Assembly (NCBI RefSeq): GCF_900129115.1
Contig: NZ_FQUR01000016.1
Span: forward strand, 1 to 59,361
Direction of reading: 5' to 3'
DNA: 59,361 nucleotides
Source of the DNA: Thermoanaerobacter uzonensis DSM 18761
Lineage (GTDB): Bacteria; Bacillota; Thermoanaerobacteria; Thermoanaerobacterales; Thermoanaerobacteraceae
A program made the position numbers and the translations under genes. How positions within the stretch are numbered: position 1 is the first letter of the stretch; each line of letters opens with the position of its first letter. Below are positions 18,055 to 27,279 of this stretch, in pieces. A model generated the notes under the pieces. It searched no databases, was not told the DNA's origin, and was given only the letters and a program-made list of their open reading frames with translations.

Positions 18055-18187
18055 TTGAGTTTTATTATAGAAAATAAATCTTACAGAAAGGAGATGATAA
18101 ATAGAAGAAAGAAACAGTTTCACTTAGCGACTAGAAGGGCTGACTTAAATTTAAAAAAATATTAAATTTTTAAGGAGGTAAGAAAAA

Positions 18188-19918
18188 ATGAAGAGCCGAC
18201 AAACATTAAAAGCTTTACTGGCCTTTGTGTTAATTGTAGCTTTAATGTCGCTAAGTGGAGTATTAGTCCAAGCTCAACCCAACTTAACAAACTTATCTGG
18301 CGACTTTCCAGCAAAAAATTACCCTCCTCAAATTCAAAAAGTTTTGATGCAAGATTCTAACAAAAACAAAATCTTTGATAACCTGGAAGCAAAGCTTACT
18401 GATAAGCCTGACAGTGCGGAATTCCCTGTCGTAATAACCTTCAACAAAAACATAGATGATAACGAACTATTGAATATTTCTAAATCCATTGGAAAGTTTA
18501 ATATAAAGCACAAATACAAAATTATTCCAGGAATTGCTGCTACTTTAACTAAAGGACAAATAAACGCTTTGTCAAAATTGGATATAGTAAAGCAAATTGA
18601 GTATGATGAGCCTGTATATGCGACATTAGACACCGCAACAAAATGGTTTGGCGTTACAAAAGCGAGAAGTGACTTTGGCGTAACTGGAAACAGAGATGGT
18701 AATCCTTCCTCTTACTCCAAAAATGATATAGTAATAGCAATTATTGATACAGGCATTGATGGTTCCCATGTTGACCTTGCTGGTGGCAAAATAATAGGAT
18801 GGCGAGATTTTGTAAACGGTAAAACTACCCCTTACGATGATAATGGACATGGGACTCATGTAGCAAGCATTGCAGCAGGAACTGGGGCGGGTAACAGCCT
18901 TTATACAGGTGTTGCACCTGGTGCGGCTTTGGTAGGAATAAAAGTACTTGATTCGAATGGAAGCGGAAGTATGAGTACCGTAACGGCAGGAATTGATTGG
19001 GCTGTTCAAAACAAAGATGTATACGGAATCAAAGTCATAAATTTAAGCCTTGGAACTTCTACAAGTTCTGATGGAACTGACTCTACCTCATTAGCAGTAA
19101 ACAGCGCCGTAGATAACGGAATTGTAGTAGTAGTTGCAGCTGGAAATTCAGGTCCTGCAAGGTACACCATAGGATCACCTGGTGCAGCGGAAAAAGCCAT
19201 AACTGTTGCAGCAATGGCAGATGTAGGAGAACTTGGATTCAACCTTGCAAGCTTCTCTAGCCGTGGTCCCACAGCTGACGGAAGGATAAAACCTGACATT
19301 GCAGCACCTGGATATAATATAACTGCCGCAAAAGCAAATTCTATAAATGGCTATGTGACATACAGTGGTACAAGCATGGCTACACCTTTTGTAGCAGGTA
19401 CAGTAGCCCTTATGCTTAGTGCAAATATAAACCTTGCACCAATTGATGTAAAAAATATAATAATGACTACTGCAAAAAGTTGGGGGCCTCCAAGCAAAAA
19501 CATTGACTATGGTGCAGGAAGATTGGATGCATATGAAGCAATTAAAACAGCTGGAAATTTCACAGGAACTAATATATCTGTGCCAAACCATTATTATGCT
19601 AAAGATTCGCTCCCTGGGTCTGGTTACAGTGACATTTGGACATTTAACGTGACAAACACATCATATCCTATCGCAATAACTTTCATAATACCTGATTGGG
19701 CAAACTATAACCCTGATTTCGATATATACCTCTATGGCCCAACTGGTACTCTTATTAAAAGTTCAACTGGAACACAAAGGCAGGAAACAATAACATATAT
19801 TCCAACACAAACGGGAACCTATTACATCAAAGTATATTCATACAGAGGCAGTGGAAATTATTACTTTGATTTAAGTACGGGCGGCGGTTCACTCACCCTT
19901 TCAAATAACGACATATAA
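18188..19918 (+). CDS. Secreted subtilisin-like serine protease with prodomain and C-terminal PPC domain
   Basis: 576 residues. Signal peptide ~1-30 (ending VQAQ), I9-type propeptide ~75-145, S8 catalytic domain ~180-435 with Asp187 (IIDTGIDGSHVD), His221 (GHGTHVAS), oxyanion Asn320 (AAGNSG) and Ser396 (SGTSMATP). A pre-peptidase C-terminal beta-sandwich (~460-570; DFDIYLYGPTG, GTYYIKVYSY) follows. The protein would be exported and self-activated, degrading proteins outside the cell. Ribosome site AAGGAGGTAAG. A sigma-54 promoter with upstream repeats precedes it, and the divergent gene encodes a sigma-54 activator under a c-di-GMP riboswitch. Confidence 0.95.
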   Translation: MKSRQTLKALLAFVLIVALMSLSGVLVQAQPNLTNLSGDFPAKNYPPQIQKVLMQDSNKNKIFDNLEAKLTDKPDSAEFPVVITFNKNIDDNELLNISKSIGKFNIKHKYKIIPGIAATLTKGQINALSKLDIVKQIEYDEPVYATLDTATKWFGVTKARSDFGVTGNRDGNPSSYSKNDIVIAIIDTGIDGSHVDLAGGKIIGWRDFVNGKTTPYDDNGHGTHVASIAAGTGAGNSLYTGVAPGAALVGIKVLDSNGSGSMSTVTAGIDWAVQNKDVYGIKVINLSLGTSTSSDGTDSTSLAVNSAVDNGIVVVVAAGNSGPARYTIGSPGAAEKAITVAAMADVGELGFNLASFSSRGPTADGRIKPDIAAPGYNITAAKANSINGYVTYSGTSMATPFVAGTVALMLSANINLAPIDVKNIIMTTAKSWGPPSKNIDYGAGRLDAYEAIKTAGNFTGTNISVPNHYYAKDSLPGSGYSDIWTFNVTNTSYPIAITFIIPDWANYNPDFDIYLYGPTGTLIKSSTGTQRQETITYIPTQTGTYYIKVYSYRGSGNYYFDLSTGGGSLTLSNNDI

Positions 19919-19920
19919 AA

Positions 19921-19963
19921 ATTAAAGAAGTATGGTGCCGATTGGCTCCATACTTCTTTAATT
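19921..19963. terminator. Terminator between the protease gene and the GH65 gene
   Basis: ATTAAAGAAGTATGG pairs with CCATACTTCTTTAAT and is followed by TTTTT on the plus strand. The genes are convergent, so it may serve both. Confidence 0.88.
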
Positions 19964-22300
19964 TTTACGACTTTCTACTTTATTTTCTCTTTTTTCAAGT
20001 AAAATTTTTTCGTCAAAGCAGTAGATTTCTATAGGTTCTCCTTTTAATAGTGCAAACACAACACTTTCTTTGGTTAATTTGATATTTATTTTTCTACCTT
20101 TGTATCTCACATTAAAAGAGAGCAAATTCCATTCTTTAGGTAGTCTCGGCTCAAAATGAAGTTCATTTGTATAAACCCTCATTCCACCAAAGCCATTCAC
20201 AACTGCACTCCATGTTCCTGCCATAGAAGCAGCATGAATTCCATCCTTAACATTGTCATTGTAGTCGTCCAAATCCATTCTTGCAGTCATCATAAAGTAT
20301 TTATAAGCTTTGTCAGTATATCCTATTTCATTGGCTAGTATGCTAAATATAGCTGGCGACAAGGAAGAGTCGTGAGTGGTAATAGGTTCATAATAATCGT
20401 AATTCTTTTTAAGTTCATCTTTAGTAAATTTTTCTCTCTGTAAAAACATCAAAAGCAACACATCAGGCTGTTTGCATATTTGATATCTATAAATATTTAG
20501 GTAATGCCAGTGCAACAAAAGTGGAAATTGATCTTGTGGTATTTGATCTACTGTTATCCTTTCTTTATATAAAAAACTGTCATCCTGTGGTATAATGTCA
20601 AGTTCATTTGAATAAGGAAGGTACATATTGTCAGCAGCTTTTTTCCACGCATTAATTTCTTGATCTTTTAGATTTAACTTAGAAGTAATTTTTTGGTATT
20701 TCTCAGGCACTTCTTTTTTCATTTTATTTGCAATATTATAGGCATATTCCAAATTCATTTTTGCCATGTAATTGGTATAAGCGTTATTATCAACCAATGC
20801 AGTATACTCATCTGGACCAGTGACACAGTTTATGCAGAATTTATTGCCCTTAAGAGGAATATACGCTCCTAAATTTTCCCAAAATCTTGCAGTTTCAAAT
20901 AATATTTCACATCCATAGTCATAAAGAAAGTCCAAATCATTTGTAGCCTCCACATATCTTTTTAAAGCATAAACTATATCAGCATTTATGTGATACTGTG
21001 CCGTACCAGCCGGAAAGTATGCAGAACATTCAGGCCCATCTATCGTTCTCCAAGGATACAAAGCTCCTTTGTGACCTAATTCCTTTGCCCTGGATCTTGC
21101 TGCATCTAAAAGATTATACCTGTACATTACCAAAGCTTTTGCAATTTCGGGCTTTGTATAAAGAAAGAAAGGCATTATATAAATATCAGAATCCCAAAAA
21201 TAATGGCCTTCATAACCTTCTCCCGTCAGCCCTTTTGCTGCAATATTTGTCTTCCCATCTCTTCCGACAGATTGAAGTAAATGAAATTCATTAAAGCGTA
21301 TGCCTTGCTGCAGAGCTTTATCTCCTTCTATGATTACATCAGCATCTTCCCAAAAAGAATTCAAAAATTCTTCCTGCTCTTTTTCTATCGTTTCAAAGCC
21401 GTCATTTTTGGCTTTTTCTATTTCTTCTAAAGCAAGAGCAACCAATTTATATTCATCAAAATCCTTTGAAGTGTAATAGGAAATAAATTTATTCAATGTG
21501 TATGAGGTGCCTTTTTCAGCCTCTAGATCTACAATTACTTTTACTCCATCTTCTTCTAAACTATTTGAGACTTCATATTTACTATCTCCCACTAATGCAT
21601 TGTCTATCGCGCAAACATAGGAGAAATTGCTCTTTTGCGTTTTTTGAACAATCCATCCTTTTAAATCCTCTACACCTTTATCTATAGTCTTTAAAACTTT
21701 TCCTTTTAAATTTGAACCTACTCTTACATCTTTACTATCATTTATATTTGAAACATTTCCGTCAATAGCGGAAATAAATCTAATTTTCCCACTAAAATTT
21801 ACAGGTTCCACAGTAAAAGAAATTGCCGCTAAATGTTGCCTATTTAATGATACAATTCTCTTTATTTTTACCTCTAAAACTTTTCCTGTAGGGGATTCCC
21901 ATTTTACTTTTCTTTCTACAAAACCTTTCTTCATGTCAAGTACTCTCTCATAAAATAGGATTTTCCCTTTTAGTAAATCAAACTGTTCCCCATCTACATA
22001 CAATTTTATTATTTTACTATCTGCCACATTTAACATTGTCTGACCTATTTTTGCAAAACCATATCCCCCTTCAGGGTAAACTATATCGTGTATTTCATAA
22101 AACCCATTGATATAAGTCCCATTAAAAGAGGTATTTTTAGGCCCTGAATATCCTTCTTCAAAAGTTCCTCTTATTCCAATATATCCATTTGCTAAAGCAA
22201 AAATAGTTTCATTTCTGTAGTTAGTGTCTATACTAAACTGCGTCTCTCTTATAACCCAATCTTCAAAAGGGTAAATTGGTTTCTTCGTTTTGTTGGCCAT
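19958..22300 (-). CDS. treP: GH65 disaccharide phosphorylase, probably trehalose phosphorylase
   Basis: About 780 residues. GH65 inverting phosphorylases split an alpha-glucoside with phosphate to beta-glucose 1-phosphate and glucose. Seen: N-terminal beta-sandwich (NETIFALANGYIGIRGTFEE), (alpha/alpha)6 barrel with GHYFWDSDIYIMPFF, the general-acid glutamate in VTGPDEYT, TTHDSSLSPAIFS, and the tail HAASMAGTWSAVVNGFGGMR. The ATG at 22300 is chosen because GGAGG lies six bases upstream. It is the last gene of a permease-permease-binding protein-phosphorylase operon. The second GH65 in the window fits kojibiose phosphorylase, so this one is likely trehalose-specific; maltose or nigerose cannot be excluded. 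Confidence 0.8.
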   Translation of the reverse strand: MANKTKKPIYPFEDWVIRETQFSIDTNYRNETIFALANGYIGIRGTFEEGYSGPKNTSFNGTYINGFYEIHDIVYPEGGYGFAKIGQTMLNVADSKIIKLYVDGEQFDLLKGKILFYERVLDMKKGFVERKVKWESPTGKVLEVKIKRIVSLNRQHLAAISFTVEPVNFSGKIRFISAIDGNVSNINDSKDVRVGSNLKGKVLKTIDKGVEDLKGWIVQKTQKSNFSYVCAIDNALVGDSKYEVSNSLEEDGVKVIVDLEAEKGTSYTLNKFISYYTSKDFDEYKLVALALEEIEKAKNDGFETIEKEQEEFLNSFWEDADVIIEGDKALQQGIRFNEFHLLQSVGRDGKTNIAAKGLTGEGYEGHYFWDSDIYIMPFFLYTKPEIAKALVMYRYNLLDAARSRAKELGHKGALYPWRTIDGPECSAYFPAGTAQYHINADIVYALKRYVEATNDLDFLYDYGCEILFETARFWENLGAYIPLKGNKFCINCVTGPDEYTALVDNNAYTNYMAKMNLEYAYNIANKMKKEVPEKYQKITSKLNLKDQEINAWKKAADNMYLPYSNELDIIPQDDSFLYKERITVDQIPQDQFPLLLHWHYLNIYRYQICKQPDVLLLMFLQREKFTKDELKKNYDYYEPITTHDSSLSPAIFSILANEIGYTDKAYKYFMMTARMDLDDYNDNVKDGIHAASMAGTWSAVVNGFGGMRVYTNELHFEPRLPKEWNLLSFNVRYKGRKINIKLTKESVVFALLKGEPIEIYCFDEKILLEKRENKVESRKN

Positions 22301-22330
22301 ATCCATCCTCCACTCTTACTTTAATTCAAA

Positions 22331-22366
22331 ATTTTGGTCGGAAACAAAGTCGTTTCCGACCAAAAT
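22331..22366 (-). other. Intercistronic stem-loop between sugar-binding protein and GH65 genes
   Basis: ATTTTGGTCGGAAAC pairs perfectly with GTTTCCGACCAAAAT (15 bp) in the short gap after the binding-protein gene. There is no real T-tract, so it probably acts as a partial terminator or mRNA stabiliser that favours the upstream gene. Confidence 0.75.
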
Positions 22367-22379
22367 CAATTTAAAGCAT

Positions 22380-23624
22380 TTACTTGCTTTCTGCGGCTTT
22401 TTTAGCTTCTTCTATCATGTTGTGATATTTATCAAGAGTAGGTTTAATAGGTTTATTTTCAAAGATTATCTCTCTTAGTGCTCCATTTATAGCCTTGTCT
22501 ACATCAGCCCAGTATACAAGGTTTGGCCTCGGTTCTGCATGTTTTAATGCTTCATTTATAGCTTCAAAATATGGTTTCTGCCAATCTGCAACTTTACCAT
22601 AAGCATCGCTTCTCATTGATGGCCATCCCAATTTAGCCACAAGTTTTTCTTGAACTTCTTTACTCATGAGATACTGCATAAACTTTATTGCCATCTCTTT
22701 ATTAGGTGCACCAGTTGGTATTCCTATAACTTCTCCTCCTAAAACGTGGGACTCTTTAACCGGACCTGCCCAACCGTGATATGCCAAAATGTTCTTTTTA
22801 CCATACTGCTCTACAAGAACGTTTGCGGTGTAAGGCCAATTTTCAACTAAATATACACTATCTTTTGCGAGATATTCTACAGGTGTATTCCAGTCAGCTT
22901 TCTTTGAGTCAGGAGAGAGGTATGGCTGTAATTCTTTCAAGAATGTAAATGCTTTTATTGAACCTTCATCGTTCAATACTGTTGGGTCACCACCAGCAGA
23001 CCTTATAAGGTCAAACATTTGAACTGTGCTGTCAGGCCCCAAATTTTCTTTAATTATAACTCTGCCTATACCCTCTTTTTCTTTAAAAGTCTTTGCAACC
23101 TGTAAAAGCTCATCCCAATTTGTAGGTAGTTTCAAACCATATTCTTTGAATTTATCTGCGTTGTAAAAAGCTATCTCTACATTTGGTCTATAAGGCATAA
23201 AGTACAATTTTCCATTAAACTCTCCAACTGGAACAAGACTTGGTATTACTTCCTTGGGTATCATGTCTCTATACTGAGACAAATCTTCCACAAGCCCTTT
23301 TGCCACAAGCGGAGCAAGTTGCATGTTATCTTGAGTTATAATATCTATATCCATCGCATTTGCTTTGTGCATAGCATCTAACTTTTTAATAAGGTCTCCT
23401 GCTTCAATTTGAAGAGGCTCAATTTTTACACCATACTTTTGCTCAAATGGTGGAAAAATATCTTCCTTCATCACTTTCCACTCTGCTTCTCCAAGTCCCA
23501 TTGAAACTTTTAAGACTTTTTTCCTCGCATCTGACACATTTTTACTCCCGCATCCTGCGATAAGGGTACCCAAAAGGGAAAGAACCACTAATACTGCTAT
23601 TACCTTAGCATAAAACTTCCTCAT
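22380..23624 (-). CDS. ABC sugar transporter, substrate-binding lipoprotein
   Basis: The 414-residue extracellular solute-binding protein (family 1, MalE/UgpB fold) has a lipoprotein signal peptide with lipobox LIAGC (Cys25). Family motifs include DIITQDNMQLAPL, GKLYFMPYRPNVEIAFYN and AIKFMQYLMSKEVQEKL. It delivers a disaccharide, likely trehalose or a related alpha-glucoside, to the two permeases encoded upstream in the operon. Stem-loops bracket it on both sides (23670-23690 and 22331-22366), which would let it be made in excess. Substrate is inferred from the linked GH65 phosphorylase. Confidence 0.88.
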   Translation of the reverse strand: MRKFYAKVIAVLVVLSLLGTLIAGCGSKNVSDARKKVLKVSMGLGEAEWKVMKEDIFPPFEQKYGVKIEPLQIEAGDLIKKLDAMHKANAMDIDIITQDNMQLAPLVAKGLVEDLSQYRDMIPKEVIPSLVPVGEFNGKLYFMPYRPNVEIAFYNADKFKEYGLKLPTNWDELLQVAKTFKEKEGIGRVIIKENLGPDSTVQMFDLIRSAGGDPTVLNDEGSIKAFTFLKELQPYLSPDSKKADWNTPVEYLAKDSVYLVENWPYTANVLVEQYGKKNILAYHGWAGPVKESHVLGGEVIGIPTGAPNKEMAIKFMQYLMSKEVQEKLVAKLGWPSMRSDAYGKVADWQKPYFEAINEALKHAEPRPNLVYWADVDKAINGALREIIFENKPIKPTLDKYHNMIEEAKKAAESK

Positions 23625-23669
23625 AACTTCAGAAAACCTCCTTAAAATTTAATTTTTTATTTATATACA

Positions 23670-23690
23670 GTATCCGAAAAATTCGGATAC
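23670..23690 (-). other. Intercistronic stem-loop between permease and binding-protein genes
   Basis: GTATCCGAA pairs with TTCGGATAC around AAA. The flanks TATATAC and GTATATA can extend the pairing. It lies in the ~70-base gap upstream of the binding-protein gene, inside the operon. Confidence 0.7.
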
Positions 23691-23697
23691 GTATATA

Positions 23698-24531
23698 CTA
23701 ACCTTTAACAGCACCTGCAAGATATCCACTCTTCATATACTTTTGTAAGAAGAATGTCACAAGCATTACAGGGATTGTGAGTACTGCTGCATATGTGGCA
23801 GAATCAAAAATTCCTCCTCTTTGAACATAATAGTAAGTTTGAAGAGGCAAAGTCCTGTCTGAAATAGTCAAATAAAGTGCATAAGTAAATTCATTCCAGG
23901 AATTCAGCCATACAAATATAGCAGTAACAGCTATGCCAGGAAGTGCAATTGGCATTATAATCCTCATCAATGCCGTCAATTTACTTGTTCCATCAACTAA
24001 TGCAGCTTCTTCTAGGTCCTTTGGTATTGTCTCAAAAGTTCCAACCAATATCCATGCTGCAAAAGGTAAATTTACAATAAGGTGTGCCATAACCAATCCT
24101 AGATAAGTGTCCATTAAATTTAATTTTATAAACTCAACTGCTATCGGAAGAGCAATACCTACATCAGGAAACATCCTTGTAAAAAATAGTGATAATACTA
24201 CTGCGTATTTTATTTTTGATGGCATCTTCGCTATAACATAAGCCGCTGGAGCAGCTATTATAATTGCAATGATGGTAGTCATTGTTGCCACTACAAAACT
24301 TTTCTTAAAAGGAGGCCATATATTTCCTGAAAGAAATACATCTTTCCAATGGTCCAAAGTGAAGCGAGTAATAAAAAAATCTGGATGAGGCTTTAATATA
24401 TCACTTGGCACTGCAAAAGAAGTTATAAAAAGTATATATACTGGTATAATCATTAATATTGCTGCTATTATAGCTATTGGAATATACGCTGTATTTGAAA
24501 TCTTTTCACTAATATCTATTTTTCTCATCAT
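23698..24531 (-). CDS. ABC sugar transporter permease (MalG type)
   Basis: The 277-residue membrane protein has six predicted helices and the permease-ATPase coupling (EAA) motif EEAALVDGTSKLTALMRIIM. The N-terminus and the C-terminal KYMKSGYLAGAVKG ending are typical of MalG/ThuG-type subunits. It is the second permease of the operon and its start overlaps the stop of the first by one base. No ATPase gene is in the operon, so a shared MsmK-type ATPase elsewhere must energise it. Confidence 0.9.
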   Translation of the reverse strand: MMRKIDISEKISNTAYIPIAIIAAILMIIPVYILFITSFAVPSDILKPHPDFFITRFTLDHWKDVFLSGNIWPPFKKSFVVATMTTIIAIIIAAPAAYVIAKMPSKIKYAVVLSLFFTRMFPDVGIALPIAVEFIKLNLMDTYLGLVMAHLIVNLPFAAWILVGTFETIPKDLEEAALVDGTSKLTALMRIIMPIALPGIAVTAIFVWLNSWNEFTYALYLTISDRTLPLQTYYYVQRGGIFDSATYAAVLTIPVMLVTFFLQKYMKSGYLAGAVKG

Positions 24532-25385
24532 TATTCCTCCTTAGTACCAGCTATTTTTAAGTAGCTTACTATAAATACTGCTATTATTAGGAGCAATATT
24601 GTAGATGCTGCCGCAGATGTATAGGCATTTGCATAATTGTTATACTCATCATATGCAAAGGTAGAAATAACAGGAGTAGCACGACCGGCAAGAACAAGTA
24701 CAAGTTCAAATATTCTAAAAGCATCTATCGCTCTTAATATCAAGGCCATCGTTATAGAGGGTTTTAAAAGTGGCAATGTCACATATTTAAAAGTTTGCCA
24801 CGCAGTTGCCCCGTCAATATTGGAAGCTTCATAAACTTCATCTGCTATACTTTCAAGACCAGCCAAAAGCAATAGTATAACCAGTGGGGTAACTTTCCAC
24901 ATATCAGCTACAGAAACCATAAGCAATGTCTTAAAACCACCGCTCGCCCAATCCACAGGAAGTTTAATTAAGTGTAATTTTTCTAAAAGTTCATTAAAAT
25001 AACCATTCAATCCGAAAATATATGTCATAGCGACACCTGATACAAGGGTAGGAACTCCCATAGGAACCAACATCAAAGACCTCAAAAGCCCTTTCCCTTT
25101 GAAACTTCTTCTTAAAATAAGCGCAATTACAAGTCCTGCTGTCATTTCCAAAGTAAGGCTTATAAATGTAAGAGCTACTGTGTTAAAAAAAGCCTGTTTA
25201 AATTCTGTTTTACCTATAATCTCTTTATAATTTGCCAATGTGAATGCTTTAGTATACTGGTCTTGAAAGCTTAAAGTAATAGTTTGAATGATAGGGTATA
25301 CAGTAAAACCTAAAATATACAATAATAATGGTAAAAGCATGGCAATTTCAAGTTTGTATTTCTTTACGAAGTTTACATAAGACAT
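24531..25385 (-). CDS. ABC sugar transporter permease (MalF type)
   Basis: The 284-residue membrane protein has six predicted helices and the coupling motif DEVYEASNIDGATAWQTFKY. It is the first gene of the operon that continues with the second permease, binding protein and GH65 phosphorylase. The palindromic operator at 25437-25458 lies 52 bases upstream, just after the LacI-type gene, so it is probably repressed by that regulator. Start ATG 25385 has AAAGGAGAAT upstream. Confidence 0.9.
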   Translation of the reverse strand: MSYVNFVKKYKLEIAMLLPLLLYILGFTVYPIIQTITLSFQDQYTKAFTLANYKEIIGKTEFKQAFFNTVALTFISLTLEMTAGLVIALILRRSFKGKGLLRSLMLVPMGVPTLVSGVAMTYIFGLNGYFNELLEKLHLIKLPVDWASGGFKTLLMVSVADMWKVTPLVILLLLAGLESIADEVYEASNIDGATAWQTFKYVTLPLLKPSITMALILRAIDAFRIFELVLVLAGRATPVISTFAYDEYNNYANAYTSAAASTILLLIIAVFIVSYLKIAGTKEE

Positions 25386-25436
25386 GCCATATTCTCCTTT
25401 CGTAAGCTTAAAATCTTCACTGCGCTTTTCATATTA

Positions 25437-25458
25437 AAATTGTAAGCGCTTACAATTT
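25437..25458 (-). promoter_or_regulatory. LacI-type operator in front of the permease operon
   Basis: AAATTGTAAGCGCTTACAATTT is a perfect 22-bp palindrome with the central CG of LacI-family operators. A related site (TGTAACCGCTTACA) precedes the LacI gene itself at 26516-26529, indicating autoregulation. A CcpA site has similar form and cannot be excluded. Confidence 0.8.
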
Positions 25459-25477
25459 AAAAAAAATAAAACAAAGA

Positions 25478-26491
25478 TTATTCTTTTGGAAATTTACAAG
25501 AATTTCTTACTACAATTTTGTGCTCTAAAATTGTCTGATACTCATCAATATTTTCCCCATTTAACATTTTTATAAGCATTCTAGCTGCAACAGCCCCTAT
25601 TTCATACATAGGCTGTGATACAGTCGTAAGAGAAGGCCTTGTAGCTTCTGACAAGTCAATATTATCAAAGCCCATCACAGAAATATCTTCAGGACATGAA
25701 AGTCCACTGTCAAACACTGCATTTATTACCCCCATTGCCATAATATCACTTATCGCAAAAATAGCAGTAGGTCTCATTTCGCCTTTTAACATTTCCATCG
25801 CCGCATTATATCCGCCTTTATACTTAAAATTTGCTTCTTTAATAAATTTGTCATAAATTGGTAAGTCATTATCAATAAGAGCTTGCTTATATCCCCTTAA
25901 CCTATCCACACTATCTATGGTTTCCTTCATATCGTCTAAAGGACCATGAATAATTCCAATCCTCTCGTGGCCTAATGATATCAAATAATTCACTGCATCA
26001 TAAGCCGCTTTAAAATTATCAATTCCTACATAAGGCACATCAAACTTTGTTGTTCTTCCTGCAAGTACCACCTTTATATTGTCATTTTTAAAGACTTCAT
26101 AATGCTCTTTTGAAAAATAGTCACAATGAAATATTATTCCATCAACCCACCGATTTTTTAGCATTTCTATATATTGAAATTCTTTTTCTCTTTTATTGTC
26201 TGCATTGCACAAAGTAATATTGTATTTATAAATATTGCAGACATCTTCAATACCTCTTACTACTTCTGCATAGTAAGGGTTTGATATATCAGGCACAATT
26301 AACCCTATAGTGTTTGTCTTCTTCATCGCCAGGCTTCTGGCGGGCATACTGGGTTTGTATCCCAGCTCTTCTGCTGCTTTTAAAACTTTTTGCCTGGCTT
26401 TTTCACTTACTAAAGGGCTATTATTAAAAACTCTCGAAACAGTTGCAATAGAAACACCTGCTAATTTTGCTACATCATCTATTGTCGCCAT
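25478..26491 (-). CDS. LacI-family repressor of the probable trehalose module
   Basis: The 337-residue protein has an N-terminal LacI helix-turn-helix (IDDVAKLAGVSIATVSRVFN) with a hinge helix ending PARSLAM. A periplasmic-binding-protein-like sensor domain follows (~60-330; TNTIGLIVPDISNPYYAEVV). It lies between the two sugar modules: downstream of pgmB and upstream of the permease operon. Two palindromes of the TGTAA-CG-TTACA type flank it. The effector is likely an imported alpha-glucoside or a sugar phosphate; not determinable here. Confidence 0.92.
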   Translation of the reverse strand: MATIDDVAKLAGVSIATVSRVFNNSPLVSEKARQKVLKAAEELGYKPSMPARSLAMKKTNTIGLIVPDISNPYYAEVVRGIEDVCNIYKYNITLCNADNKREKEFQYIEMLKNRWVDGIIFHCDYFSKEHYEVFKNDNIKVVLAGRTTKFDVPYVGIDNFKAAYDAVNYLISLGHERIGIIHGPLDDMKETIDSVDRLRGYKQALIDNDLPIYDKFIKEANFKYKGGYNAAMEMLKGEMRPTAIFAISDIMAMGVINAVFDSGLSCPEDISVMGFDNIDLSEATRPSLTTVSQPMYEIGAVAARMLIKMLNGENIDEYQTILEHKIVVRNSCKFPKE

Positions 26492-26513
26492 TTTGACACC
26501 CTTTTCTTAATTT

Positions 26514-26532
26514 ACTGTAACCGCTTACAGTT
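26514..26532 (-). promoter_or_regulatory. LacI-type operator upstream of the LacI gene
   Basis: ACTGTAACCGCTTACAGT is palindromic except at the centre and matches the operator at 25437-25458 (TGTAA-N4-TTACA). It lies 22 bases before the LacI start, consistent with autoregulation. Confidence 0.7.
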
Positions 26533-26577
26533 TATATTATATTATGATTCTTTTAAAAATGCAAGAGTTTTTTATAA

Positions 26578-26608
26578 AAAATATTCCCCAAATACAGGGG
26601 AATATTTT
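26578..26608 (-). terminator. Terminator after pgmB
   Basis: AAAATATTCCCC pairs with GGGGAATATTTT and on the minus strand is followed by TTTATAAAAAA. It closes the kojibiose operon and separates it from the LacI gene. Confidence 0.8.
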
Positions 26609-26612
26609 CACA

Positions 26613-27260
26613 CTACAGCAATTCTAATATTTTATCCGCTTCACTTAAATCCTTTAAAATTAAGTCTGCTTCTTTCACCGTTTCAGGATTGCCTACTCCT
26701 ACTGCATACATCCCTGCTTTTTTTATTGCAGTGATGCCCGCAGCAGAATCTTCTATTCCAATACACTTTTCAGGAGAAATGCCAAGATGGTCTGCTGCAT
26801 TTAAAAATATCTCAGGGTCAGGTTTTCCATGCTTAATTTCATTTGCATCCACTATATAGTCAAATTTATCTTTTATTTTTAAATTTTCAACAACAGTAAA
26901 AGCGTTTTTACTGACAGAGGCAATTGCTGTTTTAATGCCTCTTTTCTTAAGCTCTTCAATGAATTTCTCCACTCCCGGCAATAGATCCTTAGGTGTAATT
27001 CTCTTTATCATCTCTTTATAGTACTCATTCTTTTTATTTGCATAATATTCTTTTTCTTCTTGAGAATATTTTTTATCACTTTTCTCTAAAATTATCTCTA
27101 AAGACTGTAAGCGGCTTACACCTTTTAATCTCTCGTTTATAACTTCATCAAAATATATCCCCAACTCATCAGCGAGTTTCTTCCATGCTAAATAGTGGTA
27201 TCTTGCAGTATCTGTAATAACACCATCTAAATCAAAAATTACTCCTTGATACCTTGCCAT
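26613..27260 (-). CDS. pgmB: Beta-phosphoglucomutase
   Basis: The 215-residue HAD-family enzyme converts beta-glucose 1-phosphate, the product of GH65 phosphorylases, to glucose 6-phosphate. Seen: nucleophile/acid pair FDLDGVITDT, cap region with KLADELG and LKGVSRLQSLEI, motif II TAIASVSKNA, motif III lysine in HGKPDPEIFL, and GIEDSAAGITAIKKAG. It is the last gene of the kojibiose operon. A 15-bp palindrome resembling the LacI operators lies within the coding sequence at 27106-27120. Confidence 0.95.
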   Translation of the reverse strand: MARYQGVIFDLDGVITDTARYHYLAWKKLADELGIYFDEVINERLKGVSRLQSLEIILEKSDKKYSQEEKEYYANKKNEYYKEMIKRITPKDLLPGVEKFIEELKKRGIKTAIASVSKNAFTVVENLKIKDKFDYIVDANEIKHGKPDPEIFLNAADHLGISPEKCIGIEDSAAGITAIKKAGMYAVGVGNPETVKEADLILKDLSEADKILELL

Positions 27261-27279
27261 TTTATTCCTCCTTCGTTGC

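Noticed and set aside
18626-19591. Minus-strand open frames under the protease gene
   Set aside because: They are shadows of the clearly coding plus-strand protease with its catalytic triad.
25437-25458. Palindrome as a transcription terminator
   Set aside because: It has no loop or T-tract and matches the second site before the LacI gene, so an operator is the better reading.
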